The notes under the pieces: generated by a model
The model's input: the letters and a program-made list of their open reading frames with translations, nothing else
The model's database searches: none
What the model was told of the DNA's origin: nothing
Part shown: one piece after another, positions 15,161 to 30,274 of the stretch
Layout of the letters: each line of letters opens with the position of its first letter
Position numbering within the stretch: position 1 is the first letter of the stretch
Translations under genes and position numbers: made by a program
Assembly: GCA_963691815.1 (NCBI GenBank)
Contig: OY829657.1
Coordinates: 19,485,853-19,549,852 of the forward strand
Length of the DNA: 64,000 nucleotides
Direction: 5' to 3'
Origin: Echiichthys vipera
Lineage: Eukaryota; Chordata; Actinopteri; Perciformes; Trachinidae

Positions 15161-15491
15161 CTTGAAGAAGAAAAAACAAAGTACAAGAGTAAGAGAAGAG
15201 AGAGGGAAGTAAGCAGGGCGCAGAAGACAAAACTCCTGGAGCTCGGAGCCCGTTCGTAACCAAGAATCTGGGGTTTGTGACTACCGCAGGAATCCCAAGC
15301 CACAAGCCTGCAGAGAGAGCAGCAGCATGTGTTAGCAGCAGCACCAGGAGAGGAGGTCTGAGAGCGATAGAAGTGGGGGAGAAGAGGGTCAGAGGGAGAA
15401 AGAAAAGAAGAAACTGAGAGAGAGAAAGCAGGTTAGAGAGAAACCGTTCACACAGCAGCATTTGTGTCTCCAGGTGTCGAGGTGGACTCAC
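15161..15491 (-). other. runx3: candidate 331-nt intron in the P1 5' leader
   Basis: On the minus strand the sequence CTG then GTGAGTCC gives a strong donor at 15491. Reading on, a long pyrimidine stretch (GTTTTTTCTTCTTCAAG, ending at 15161) gives a strong acceptor, with CTTAC branch-like motifs upstream. A short intron of this size is common in teleosts. I believe RUNX P1 transcripts in mammals also place a non-coding exon before the start-codon exon, but that is from memory. Transcript evidence is needed. Confidence 0.5.
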
Positions 15492-15640
15492 CAGGGCTGG
15501 AGATAAGAGGGGGCCCACCTAACGGAGCCCGGGTGGTGGAAGCAGGCCGGCGGGGAGGGCTGGGCTTGTGGTCCTCTGTCACGCAGCGGCCTGAGGGTCT
15601 GAGGTTAGCCAGCAAGCTTTAAAGCATGGTCTGTCTTTCT
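15492..15640 (-). promoter_or_regulatory. runx3: candidate P1 promoter and non-coding exon 1
   Basis: Reading on the minus strand there is a TATA-like TTTAAA (15618-15623, inside the palindrome GCTTTAAAGC). A RUNX-type ACCACA follows (15567-15572), then GC-rich leader up to the donor at 15491. A second RUNX-type TGCGGT lies downstream at 15283-15288. RUNX sites near the start of P1 leaders, allowing auto- or cross-regulation, are known for this family. A start near 15590 is inferred only from the TTTAAA spacing. Confidence 0.4.
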
Positions 15641-15743
15641 CTTTCTCTTCCACGATGGTGGTGGCCCGACTGGAGCGTCAATGCTAGTAAAAGGCTAAAA
15701 GCCACAGTCTATCTGCATCCTCCTCTCCATCCTCCACGCAGAG

Positions 15744-15767
15744 ACACACACACACACACACACACAC
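15744..15767. repeat. short (AC)n microsatellite
   Basis: This is an AC run of about 24 bp just upstream of the inferred P1 promoter. Confidence 0.9.
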
Positions 15768-15840
15768 TCCCTCCGTGAGTGGTGGAGCCCACGTCACATG
15801 TCACGTGAGGTCACCGGGCCTCTCCCTCCAACCCTCTCAC

Positions 15841-15871
15841 CCTCCTTCCCCTCCCTCCCTCCCTCCCTCCT
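15841..15871. repeat. (CCCT)n polypyrimidine tract
   Basis: These are tetranucleotide CCCT units in a C/T-only stretch upstream of P1. Confidence 0.85.
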
Positions 15872-17022
15872 ACTCCTATCGTCTTTGCTTTTTCTCTGGT
15901 TTCTTTGCATCGTTTTTTACTTTCCATGCTTCTTCTTCTCTGACTCGCCGTCTTCATTCTCACTTTTGATTGGTTGTCGAAAGGTTTGGAAACATTTTCT
16001 TTTCTTTTGAGTTCAAACCAGGCAGTGGCCTGCGCCGCTGTGGCTCACCAAGGTTTGCAGAGAGCACTGAAACCACTGTCGAAGAGCTGAAGAGGCATTA
16101 AAATGTATTAAGCCAAACACACACCCAAAAGAGAGAAGAAGACAAGAGTGAATCAGATGAAAGGAGAAAAAAGAGAGATAGCTGTGGCTTTAGCCGCTGC
16201 TGGGAGGCAGGAAAGTGTCAGTCTGACTGCTGAACAACACTGAGCGTGTTGTCCATGACTGTATATGCATGTCCTGTGCTACTTTTATGTTTTTCTGACT
16301 CACAGCACATCTGTGTTTGTAAGCACCGGTGGTTTTGGGCCTGCAAAACCTCCACCCTCCCTTACCACTTAATAGTATCATAATCTTAGCCTCGTTAGAA
16401 GCAGCACAGTTCTTCAACCCCTTTTCAATATCTTTCAGATTATATCCTCCATCCCTCATGTACAGTTTGTCTTTGTCTTTGGCACCTCTCTCCATGTCTT
16501 TTTATATTTGATTTTAACTCAGTGTAAACACACGCTCTAACATGTGTATTTCAGCTCAAGTTCTCTTGCCTTTGCTTAAAAACGTTTACTTTTGAAATGC
16601 GGTATTGCTTTTTCCTGAAGCTTCTTTGTAAAATATGAAAAAAAAACAAAAAGGTCATCATTTGTGGCTTAGCGTAGTCTCTCTCCCCCTGTGAAAGTGC
16701 AAAGCGATTTAACCTAAATGTGGTTTTCACACTTTTACTTTTTCTACGTTCATTTTCTTCACGCACAGTGTCAGCCTGAGATGTGATTTTATACCATTCC
16801 TTCCTCGTCTTTTTATGTACTTTTTTAACCTTTTTTCATTTGAAAGTTTCTTCTGCCGTTGTGAGAAAAACAGGAAATGATTCATATTGCTTCCGATTCC
16901 TACAGAAATTTACTGACGAGCAGAGATATACATGTGCAGTCGGACAGAAAGACTAACTGTTTGTTGTGGTGCTGTCAACCAAACAATCTTGCAGTACTAC
17001 AAGCATATGTGTGTCTTTCTGC

Positions 17023-17027
<5 letters not shown>
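15872..17027. other. 5' flank, no gene seen
   Basis: This is T/C-rich sequence on the plus strand with short open frames only. No repeat family or exon was recognised. Confidence 0.4.

Positions 17028-17071
<44 letters not shown>
17028..17071. repeat. (GT)n microsatellite
   Basis: This is a pure GT run of 44 bp, the first of two GT arrays that flank a 154-bp unique spacer. Confidence 0.97.
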
Positions 17072-17072
<1 letters not shown>

Positions 17073-17222
17073 ACAAATCACTGGCATTTGCAAACCTGTG
17101 GTGTCCACACTTCCGCTCTCCTTTCTCCTGTCTCTCAGTGACACACTGACCATGTCTGGCCACGGGACAACGGACCCAAACCACCGTCTGGTCACTCTTG
17201 TGACCCAGTTGCTTTCCCTGCA

Positions 17223-19265
<2,043 letters not shown>

Positions 19266-19266
19266 C

Positions 19267-19348
<82 letters not shown>

Positions 19349-19356
19349 GTTGTTGT
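19266..19356. repeat. (GT)n microsatellite with CG core
   Basis: This is a GT array interrupted by GCGCGCG and ending in (GTT)n. Alternating purine-pyrimidine DNA of this kind can adopt Z-form. Confidence 0.96.
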
Positions 19357-20229
19357 CACTGTAAGCGAGGCACTCCCAGATGCAGTGGTTTTAGCGTGCA
19401 ATATCACCATTATTTATTTATTGGCTCCAGCCGACGTGGAGACTTGACTGCGGTAACCACACAAGAGAAGAGAGGAGGGGAGTGGGGAGCGCCATGTCGC
19501 CACACACTGAGAAGGCCGTACCCCTGAGTTCCTGAGGATCACTACATGTGTGCAGTAACCTGTGGCAGGACCTAGATAACTAAATGTATATTTGTAGGGA
19601 AGTCAACAAAGATCAATGATCAGAGATGAGCTGCGTGAGGACAGATAAGATTGAAGAGGAGTAAGTGACAGCTACCGTGTTCTTTCAGTGCAATGGTGCA
19701 CCTCCGGCACCTGCTGCTGCAACTCTGTAAGACACATTCACCATGTTTGCACATAGTAAACCCTCCATCCTACCCCCTTCACTCAAGCTCTTCCTGTTAC
19801 TTAGAAACTGTGCCAACACAAAGACCGAACATCCAGCTTCGTCTACAGGAGGTCGATTGAAAATCCTCACAACCTGGCAATATGCTCTCTAGGGGTTATT
19901 TGACAATTTATTACTGTATTACTGTCAGAAGAATTAGTGAAGTTAATTTATGTAGTGAGTGAAAAGTTGATATGAATCAAATATAGTATTTTTAATATAT
20001 TATCAAATAAGTTATACTTTTATCTTATGTCAGGTACTTGTTAAAAATGACAACTCATATCTCAAGCTGAGAAAACAGTTACACAAATATCAAAACAAAA
20101 GTTTAAATAAAGAGTTTACTCAATAAAAAGTTCAACCAACTTCATGATTCTGTTCAAAAACGTCTTCTATGTGTATATTACAATTATTCATTTGTAAATG
20201 TTTGTGATTCCTTAAACAAAAAGAAAGTA
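19357..20229. other. 5' flank, nothing recognised
   Basis: This is AT-rich unique-looking sequence. No gene or repeat with defined ends is seen. Confidence 0.4.
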
Positions 20230-20254
20230 ACACACACACACACACATACGCTTG

Positions 20255-20292
<38 letters not shown>
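20230..20292. repeat. (AC)n microsatellite, interrupted
   Basis: This is an AC array broken by TACGCTTG and a CGCGCG core. Confidence 0.96.
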
Positions 20293-20295
<3 letters not shown>

Positions 20296-20764
20296 GAAGT
20301 TCTTCTTACCTTAGGCAAAGGTGATTCAGTTGTTGAGTCTGTTTTCAGAACAGTGTTTCTAAAATTTGGAACCACCAAGTAGTTTTAGTTATCTGGTCTT
20401 TACATATAACAAAATCCTGCTTTCATGTATTGGTGATAAGATACAACATGTGTGACACATTGGCTGTGAAATGTGCATCATATTCAGTTTGGTGTTCCCT
20501 TTGAAAATCGGAGATCAGTGATAAAACAAACAGAACACCTTCATGTTTGGGTTCACTACACTTATCACATTGTTCCCCGTATGTTTTGTGAACCACTTGT
20601 CTTCACCAGAGTGGTAAATTTACACTCAGCTCTGAGGTACACAGAGGCACCACATCATGGCAGCGGAGCAGCTGGAGGATGAAGTGCTGCAGGCTCACAT
20701 AAAAGCACCCATAAACCCAAGACCTCAGTTACCCCAAATGCCCCAACGCTCCCAACACACACTC

Positions 20765-20882
<118 letters not shown>

Positions 20883-21148
20883 CAGCTCAGCCTAACCAGA
20901 ATAGAGCAGACCATAGTCTTGCCACAAACCCAACTGATCCCATTGACCTTAGTGTATCATCAGGGTCTTCTGAGCTAACGTAGGTGAAATATCTTTTTCT
21001 TTTCCCTATTTGATCATTATCACTAACATGTGAAATCCATATTTTCTGTAAAGCTGAAAATTTTCACTTAGCAGAACTGCAGTTAGCATGTCAGTGCAAC
21101 TCTGATCATGTGTTACTACCTGTGCTTATGTAAATGCCCTGCATGTGC

Positions 21149-22362
<1,214 letters not shown>

Positions 22363-22426
22363 GTGTTTGTGTGTATGTGTGTGTGTGTGTGTGTGTGTCT
22401 GTGTGTGTGCGTGTGTGTGTGTGTGT
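22363..22426. repeat. (GT)n microsatellite, interrupted
   Basis: This is a GT array with TATG, CTG and GCG interruptions. The 160-codon minus-strand frame that crosses it (22215-22697) is not called as a gene. Confidence 0.95.
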
Positions 22427-22786
22427 CCGTGTAACTGTAAATGTAGGCATATGTGCGTAAGCTTTTTATAGTCTTTTGAAAGCCAGTAACATAATAGCTC
22501 ACTCCATTTTTCTCCAAAATGTCATTCTCACTTTCTCTTTCACCCCTCCCTCGTGCTGCCTCTCTTTCATTTGTCTCTCTCTTTGACAAATAGGAGCGGC
22601 GTCCATTAGGATGCTTTATGAGGTGATGGTGACACGGGGCACTCTTGACGGCCTCTAACACTGTCTCAACTCCCCAAACACACACATACACACTCAAGTC
22701 TCCCTGTTCATCCTCTGTGCTCTTTAATATTGGAGGTCATTGCTCTTTGTCATCCATTGTGATGCGTGCCTGTGCTGTCTTCTCGT

Positions 22787-22894
<108 letters not shown>

Positions 22895-23031
22895 CTGAAT
22901 CCCTCAGCTCTGGTGGGTCCTCCTCACAAGTCCAGACTCAGCAGACGCTACATGTGTCTGATCTATGATCCAGGGCTGGCTTTTATTCTGAGGGAGACAT
23001 ACAGTGTTTCCTTTGTGGGAGGGGAGTATGT

Positions 23032-23058
23032 ATGTGTGTGTGTGTATGTGTGTGTGTG
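23032..23058. repeat. short (GT)n microsatellite
   Basis: This is a GT run with one TATG interruption. Confidence 0.9.
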
Positions 23059-24082
23059 CGAGGGGGTGCTGCTCCTAATGAAGGCCACTCAGGGCGGCCT
23101 CTCCCCCGGCCTCTAATGCATCCCAGGCCCCCCAGACTCGCTGGCAGGCTGGATGACTGGTGGGGCTCGAGGGTGCACACCAGCAGAGTAGGTATACAGC
23201 GTGACCCTGCTTCACTCTTACACCCCTCTCCCCCAGTCTAGAGACACATATTATGCTACATATAGTGCCCGTAGAGTCAAAGAGCATGTTGAGACCGTCT
23301 CCAATTAATCTCCTGCTCAGACTAATATAGAAGTGGCTGTGCTGTTATTTTCAGGGGCAAATGCACATAGAATGGATCACCAATAGGTCTGGGTCCAGTT
23401 CACACCACACTTTCTAAACCACCACTGCACAGTACATGAAGAAATGTCCCACAATGCCATTTTAAGGTCACAAACTTCCCCCTTTAAAAACTGCAGGTAA
23501 CGTCCCATACCGTGTTCTTGACCTTCAGTGTGGAGAAGTTGGACAACTGTGGACTGGGATTGATCTCTCGTGGTCACACTAACAGTGACTTGATTCTACA
23601 AGCAGTTTAAAATCAAGCACTTTATTAAGGATAGCCAATGATAGCATTCTGTTAACCGGAGCGTGTATGCACAATTGCCACTTTAAATTATATGTTATTT
23701 TTTTTATTACTGTCAGCTCTGTCATGGTCAAGTTTTTCTTTATTGTATGTTATGCCTTATTTTCCTCTGTTATATTTTTACCTCTTTTAATGTCTTTGAT
23801 GGGGCAAGAGATTCAAATTCAAATTAGCTGCATGGCTTAAATCCCATACATATTTACATGTAAATGTTCATATATATGTTGTGTCCTATTTTTAAAAATA
23901 AACAAATCAATTCAAATTCAACAACTGTTGTCTCACTGCGCTGCTTAAGGCTGACGTAGCTTATTTCTCCATGCCCTTGTCTGAAAAATACATAGATGAG
24001 TCACACTGTTACATTGGGTGACATGTGCCTTCATTACAACGAACATGGGAGCTGTAGTTTAGTTTGAATAAATCCCGTAAAC
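23059..24082. other. 5' flank, nothing recognised
   Basis: It starts with a short GC-rich part (23060-23240) and becomes AT-rich. No gene was recognised. Confidence 0.4.
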
Positions 24083-24530
24083 ACTTAGCCTCGCGAGACC
24101 ATGCGAGCTCCATTGTATTTTATTTGCAGATCAGTCTGATAACTTGCAGCAGAGTAAATTTCTTTACCGACATGTTGTTTACTTGCTGAGCTTGGCCTCG
24201 ACGCTCTGTTAGCACGTCATACGCTTCGTTGATCCGATTGGTTTATTTAGCCTGTCTATCACCAACATAGGTGGTGATAGACAGATGATTTATCCAATCA
24301 GCAACAAGCTTATGAATGTTCTCATTTGTCTAGGTCATCGTTGTCCCCAAAGCAATTTCAGACAAAAGCAACTGGACACAAATAACCAAGTCCAGTTGCT
24401 TTTGACTGAAACTGCCAATCAGCAACCAGTATTTTGACCCCTTCCCAAATGATTTTCGAAGGAGAGTTCCCAGATGGATATGCAGAGCAAATGCGAATTA
24501 TGCGAATCAATCCATCTGGCGGAGTCAGGT
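24083..24530. mobile_element. probable non-autonomous element with two strong hairpins
   Basis: It begins near TTAGCCTCGCGAGACC and ends near CTGGCGGAGTCAGGTTAA, both of which I associate with a dispersed fish repeat. Inside are two hairpins. One has a perfect 13-bp stem (24252-24264 with 24272-24284). The other has a 25-bp arm pair with 23 matches (24353-24377 with 24390-24414), including a perfect 15-bp core and a 12-nt loop. The motif CCAATCAGCAAC occurs twice (near 24294 and 24415). Ends and class are uncertain; no transposase frame is present. Confidence 0.5.
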
Positions 24531-24569
24531 TAATAAACACCGTCCTGCTGCTGAAATTAGTCTCCAAAA

Positions 24570-24810
24570 AATGCACTATTCACTCCTGTTGTTGTGAATG
24601 TGAAAATACTCCACTAAAGGTAAAAGCCCTGCATTTAAAACATCATCTACAGCAGTGGAATCCAACACACACATTAACGCAGCAGTAATAGTCTTTCCAA
24701 AAAAATCATATATACTGTAGTAGTGAAACACTGACGAGGAACATTTTACTGCACTGAGTAATTTTGCTTCTCATAGTACTACATTTTTACTGTTACTGTA
24801 ACATTTGTGC
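24570..24810. repeat. dispersed fish repeat, same family as 1503 and 59465
   Basis: The phrases GTAAAAGCCCTGCATTTAAAA, GAGGAACATTTTACTGCA and AGTACTACATTTTTACT match a very common percomorph repeat as I remember it. The copy is diverged, with no coding content. Confidence 0.5.
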
Positions 24811-25819
24811 TCATTTTATCTCCTTTATAAACTGTTGGGTAGTCTGATCTAATCATCATATTCTATAAAATCATCATGTTTGTTGCGTGGCTCTCCTGTG
24901 AGAACCATGTCTCTAAAACGTCAACTTTTCAGGAAAACAGCCATGTTTTCAGCGTTGATGATGCATTTTCCAGCTGTTCCAAAATGCTTTTTAAAGACTA
25001 GAAGAATATTCTCGACACATAAAGCAACACTTCATTCTTCACTTTTTTCTTGTGATAAAAATCAATACATTTTGACATACATGGTTTTCACTGGCAGGTA
25101 GCGAATTCATTTTTTAAAAATCTGACAAGTAAGTCATATTTATAGCTGTCATATCGTATATATATATAGTGGTGTAGAGAGGTACAATTGCATAACATGG
25201 AAATAGTCAAAGTACTCTAAATTAATTATGAATTATTTGTGATCACTGCCAGTTTACATCCTTTAATAAAACAACTAAACTCCTTATTTTACTCTATTTT
25301 GTAGCTTTGGACGACATGCACATACTCTGTTTACTTTACTGTTGTAATCGCTTAGTTGTCTAGTGATTTAGGTATTACTTCCTTCTGCTTGTCTACTGCA
25401 GGTGCCAACACACACATGCATACATACACAGAATAATATTTAAATGCTCCTTCTCATCTATGACCTAAGGTGGATGAATACCACACGATAATAACTGAGG
25501 AGCTGAGTGTTTACCTACTGTAACATCTCTAAACAGAACATCCATGCAGACTCTTAATTTGACATAATGAGGTCTGTATAGTTTCAGTGCGGGTGCAGAC
25601 AGGCGTTAAAATGAGAAAATTGTGAACACCCTGGCTGGTCGTGTGGTTTTAACACCTTGGCTCTTGAATATAAACCAGAGTAATGCCACGATGCAGTAAA
25701 TTCACAGAGCGAGTTGAGTCAAGACCAAATCTTTACAACCGTAAAATGTTCAAAAACAAGTGAGCGATGCAGTGTAGAGACAAGTGAGACATCCTCTGTG
25801 ACATGTTGGTTTGGGCCAG

Positions 25820-25872
25820 CGTGTGTGTGTGTGTGTTTTGTGTGTGTGTGTGGTTGTCTGTGTGTGTGTGTA
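25820..25872. repeat. (GT)n microsatellite, interrupted
   Basis: This is a GT array broken by TTTTG and GTTGTC. Confidence 0.93.
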
Positions 25873-26272
25873 TGATATTGCAACACTCGCAAACATTTCC
25901 ACGCTATCTGCTAAATCTATCTGCTCATCTGTCGAGACTATAGCTTCTGTGTTTTCTGTGTGTGTGCAAATGACTATGCATGCATTTGTCCATATATGTC
26001 TATAGCCTGCCTGTATCTAAATCCCCAAGTATCATATATCAAATATATCACCGTTAGCATGCATAATTCTCTAGATAAACCGATAGGACATGTAAGATAG
26101 ATAAATATAGAGAAGGAAGTAGTGGATGTATGGCAGCGTATTTATGTTTATGTTGCATATAACACATGGTAGTACTTTAGTACGATCTCTCACTTCTGAA
26201 AACAACACTTCTGATGTTGTTTCCCACGCTCATCGCTGTAAATAGGTCTAGAGGTTGCTGAGTTCTTCCATA

Positions 26273-26299
<27 letters not shown>
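26273..26299. repeat. short (AC)n microsatellite
   Basis: This is a pure AC run of 27 bp. Confidence 0.93.
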
Positions 26300-26304
<5 letters not shown>

Positions 26305-26613
26305 TGAAGCTATATGACTCCCACTGTGATCCATACATTGTTCTACCTATACACACCGTATGGCAAGGCTTTAAAAGAAGCAGGTGCTTTTTGCATCTTC
26401 TTTCTTGGAAGACTTGAGAAAAAAAGCCATAGTGTGTATCTTAGGGTGCTTGTGAGCAGATTGTTGCGTGTGTGTGTGTCTGCTGTCTGTCTGGGAGCGG
26501 GTGTATAGCCAGGTGCTTGCTGACATACTGGGGCTTTGTGGTTGTGGTTGGTGGCTTGCTTGCTGTGCAGACAACCGAGAAGGAACTGCTTCTTTTTTTT
26601 TGTATCTATCTGC

Positions 26614-26614
<1 letters not shown>

Positions 26615-26669
<55 letters not shown>
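26615..26669. repeat. (GT)n microsatellite, 55 bp
   Basis: This is a pure GT run that follows a T8 run. Confidence 0.97.
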
Positions 26670-26674
<5 letters not shown>

Positions 26675-27350
26675 GATATAACATGAATATAAATTGTATT
26701 CTATATATCGCTCGCAGACTGAGTTTCGTGACAAGACTGGGGGGATATGGTTTCCGCTGTAGTGCTACTTGAGTGCATATGAGTGTGTGTATGCACGTTT
26801 GGTGCAGTCTGCCTGTTTATGTGTGCGATTTGGTTTTATTCTTCAGGTCTCCACACACATTTTTGAACTGTGAATGTGTCAAATGCAACTGTAACACTCT
26901 GCAGAAACATCCGTCCTGTTCCCTGTCTCCACTGTGAGCCTCTTTGTTTGTTATTTTCAAATGGGACTGCCCGGTAAAAACACAGCAGCGGGCAGTTTTA
27001 CAGACAGCAGGTGATAGTAGTGATAGATCAGAGGATACTGTACAGTAGCATTGGCTTTATCAAAGGCCCCATTCCAACCCACATGAGGAGCATATTGTGG
27101 GCTCACTACAAAGGGTAACAATGGTTGGAGTGGGAGTAGATAGCGCCCTGCCATTCCCGCAGCCTTGGCTCAGGACCAATGGCGGCGGCACAGTGTCACA
27201 TGATGACGAGGTGAATATTGTGTCCTAAGGGCTTGAAAGCCGCGGCGCAGGTCTGTGGGCACATGACATGGGTGCAGTATGATAATGCTTGGGAAACCAA
27301 GAGTCGAACACTGTGTAAATATCAATCATGTAGTTAAAAGAGCAGATTAC

Positions 27351-28104
27351 TTAAGGGGAGACACTACAGGCAAAAACTGGCTTTTTTGTTTTGATGTACT
27401 GGTCGATTTTAAGATTTGGGGCGATTTTGCTATTGTGTCTTAAAAAAACTGAAATATATAAAAATCATTTGTCTTAATGTAGGTAATCGGTAGTTTTTTA
27501 ATGTAATGTATACAATGTTTTACAATAAAAACGTGGTCAAAACTATTTTTTTTCTCATACTCTGAACCAGGAATCTCCACTTCGGTTGCACTTAGACACC
27601 AAATGTTCCACTTTTATTCCTGTCTATCCATCCTGTCAGTCATAGCCAGATTTAAATAACATATTGGCTATATTATAGGTGGAACCATAATATAAAATTA
27701 ATTTAATGGCTGTTGACTGTATTTTATGATTTATTGAGTGAAAGAAAGAGAAATTCCCTCTGCAAAAACATTTGACTCCAGTATGTCAACAAAATTAAAC
27801 AAGAATTTTGAGCCTGGCTCAATCCAATGTTTAGAATTCTGCTCTGGAAACGTATCAATATTCAGTTAGGTAATGCCTCATTTGCACATTAAAGCAATGT
27901 TATGTTCTGCCCGAAAAGCACGGCTAACTAAGCTGACGGCAGCTACAGTTGGTAGCAGTTAGCATAACTTAAACATTACATTTCAGAAAACTTATAATAC
28001 AAAAAAGAATTGTCTAAATGTAAGTGATCAACTGGGGAAGCTTCATGGTGATATATATTAGTTCAACATTTTATGTTTGTTTTTTATTTACTGTCTCCCC
28101 TTAA
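27351..28104. mobile_element. TTAA-bounded inverted-repeat element, 754 bp, non-autonomous
   Basis: The left end is TTAA then GGGGAGACACTA. The right end, read on the other strand, is TTAA then GGGGAGACAGTA. After TTAA, 11 of 12 bases match. A duplicated TTAA target is the hallmark of piggyBac-type transposition, so this may be a piggyBac-like miniature element. If TTAA belongs to the inverted repeat rather than the target, another class is possible. The interior is AT-rich with no transposase frame. Confidence 0.7.
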
Positions 28105-29390
28105 CTGGAGAATATTGATTGTGGCTTTTTTCAGCTCATCGTGACACATCGGCCATTAATCAGCAATGATTTTGAGTCACATGTGTCTGATGAATGGCTC
28201 TGTGTGGGATTTAAATTGCCTTTTTTTTGGTCGTTTGATAAATTTAGACTTTCTACTGATGAGTGGTGCGCTACCACACCCAGGACAACATCTAATTACA
28301 TCTCAGCCCATTCTTTTGATTCAATACACAGCAGAGTTTTCTCTGATATTACACAAACAACTTTAATATTTACATATTCATTCACTCTACTTTCTAAAGC
28401 AGCTTAACACTTTTGCTTCACCGTATACAGGGAGAGACCAGAAACGAGGCTGACTTTGCCGCAGAACAGGACATATGTTGCCACATTCTCACGGTGTTGG
28501 TTAGCCAAACCTCTTTACCCAGAACTCATGGCTAGGTTCTGCTAAGTTGAGTCATCTCGATGCAGCTTAGGGCTTCAACTTCAACCCTCACACAAACCAC
28601 GATGTACTATCTGAGTCACACAGATGATGCACTTAAACCTGCACACATTAAATACACAAATTTAGCCATTGTCAAAGTCCTGATTTGACCTCACGCAGTA
28701 GTAGATTGGTTGATTGGAAAATGTTATTTTCCTTTCAGATGGAGCCATCAGGGGACACAAGAGAAACTACTGACAAAAGACCTCAGTGTGAAGCTGCAAC
28801 CCACATGCTCTTCAGTTGTACGTTGCAATTGAGCTAAAAGTGGTTTCTTCAAACCCACACACACCCATACACACTTTTCCACTGCAACGTCACCCTATTA
28901 TACATCACCTGATATTTCAGTGAGCTGTCACTGTCATGATTCATATGGGAATGACTGGTCATGTTGCATCACTAGCAGTGAGTGTGTGAACCATTGTTCC
29001 ACAGAAGAAACTATTAGATTTGACTGTAGCATACAAAAATAATAATATGTGGCATCAGAGTTATTAAACATCAAACATTGTTTTCATTTGTCAAATCAAA
29101 ATATATATAAGTAATGCGTAATGTAGATAAGGAGTCATCACAGTTCACTACTCTTTTGTGTCCTTGTCTAGCTGTGTGGGAAGAAATATGCAATTTTAAT
29201 ATTCAGTTCGACTGAGATATTCATCATTTGAAACCCAAATCTTCTGTCAAAATAAGCCATGGTATAAAATATTCATGATGGAATGTTGGCAACCTTTCAC
29301 AACTCAAAACTTTTGCTTATAAATTAGAAATATATTGAAGGATAGAGTTTCTTTTTCTGAAGTGATTTTAAATTTTGCTGAAAGGTTTCA
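28105..29390. other. 5' flank, nothing recognised
   Basis: This is AT-rich DNA. Short open frames (such as 28141-28407) have no recognisable domain. Confidence 0.4.
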
Positions 29391-29393
29391 GTG

Positions 29394-29471
<78 letters not shown>
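29391..29471. repeat. (GT)n microsatellite, 81 bp
   Basis: This is a GT array with one TTT interruption. Confidence 0.97.
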
Positions 29472-29472
<1 letters not shown>

Positions 29473-30060
29473 CAGGTTTGTTTGTTATGTGCAGAGTGCA
29501 GACCTGCCTTTGCTGCAGTTGAGTGAAATCAGAGACAGGTTGGCATGGGGAAGACTTGCCTTGGCACAGCTCAGGCCGCAGACGGGTTCCGGTATGAGTT
29601 TACAATATAGTTTGCCTCTCTGTGGCTTGACGACTCTGCTGCTCTGAGAAAGACTTAACCATGCGACAGACATGCTATGCACTTTCCCACAGCCACTGAG
29701 CAGCCAAGGCTACTCTTATGGTTGCTTAACATTTACACTTGGCTACCGACTTTGGCACCCCGATATTTCAGCAGCTTCCTATATTTCCTTCCTCTTCAGA
29801 GAAGCACAAACTTTACTGAGAGAGGTGTGGTTGTCTCTCATCTTTTCTGGCAGCCAGTTTTAACACTTGAAGTGCCTAAAGGTCAGAGTTGACCAGTGTT
29901 GGGGCATATTTGTGAGTGTTAATCCTGCCGAGCCCTTTTTTTTTTTTTTTACGTTCAAGTAGTTTCACTGACTCCGTTTACAGCCAATCACATTTCATTG
30001 AAATATAATTGAGGAAACATTTCTAACTCTTTGGTGTCCTTCAGCCTGCACAGGTATAAC
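29472..30060. other. 5' flank, nothing recognised
   Basis: This is unique-looking DNA with a T run at about 29937-29950. Confidence 0.4.
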
Positions 30061-30274
30061 GACGTGAGGAGAGCCAGCCACCAACTCTGCCGTCACCGTG
30101 TCCGTCTGCTGTCACAGAAACAGTGGCGTAGGGCTCACCTGGTCTTAGCCCACCACAGCAGCCTCACCCTGTCTTTAAATCTGCCATTCTCTCTATGTAG
30201 TTTTGTATATGTGTTGAGGTTATGAAGTGCGTGGGCTGTTTACAAGTAATCAACCATGCATTCAGTTGAAGTAT
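30061..30274. repeat. 214-bp duplicated segment, copy A
   Basis: This segment recurs at 31227-31440 in the same orientation with 5 substitutions and no gaps (about 98% identity). Its ends are sharp: the flanks do not align. It contains CACCTG (E-box), ACCACA (RUNX-type, in the form CACCACAG) and TGTTTACA (forkhead-type). No long open frame is shared by both copies that would suggest an exon. It is not a repeat family I know. Confidence 0.95.

Larger units (their letters stand above)
24811..27350. other. 5' flank, microsatellites only
   Basis: It holds three short arrays, listed separately. Otherwise it is unique-looking DNA without an exon-like segment. Confidence 0.4.

Noticed and set aside
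15108..15518. In-frame upstream extension of the runx exon (frame open from 15518)
   Set aside because: RUNX P1 proteins begin at MASNSIF. The upstream frame crosses a likely splice acceptor and donor, and reads low-complexity leader sequence.
24240..24430. CRISPR-like or microRNA locus
   Set aside because: There are two different hairpins, not regular repeats with spacers. They sit in a probable transposon, and I recognise no known microRNA seed.
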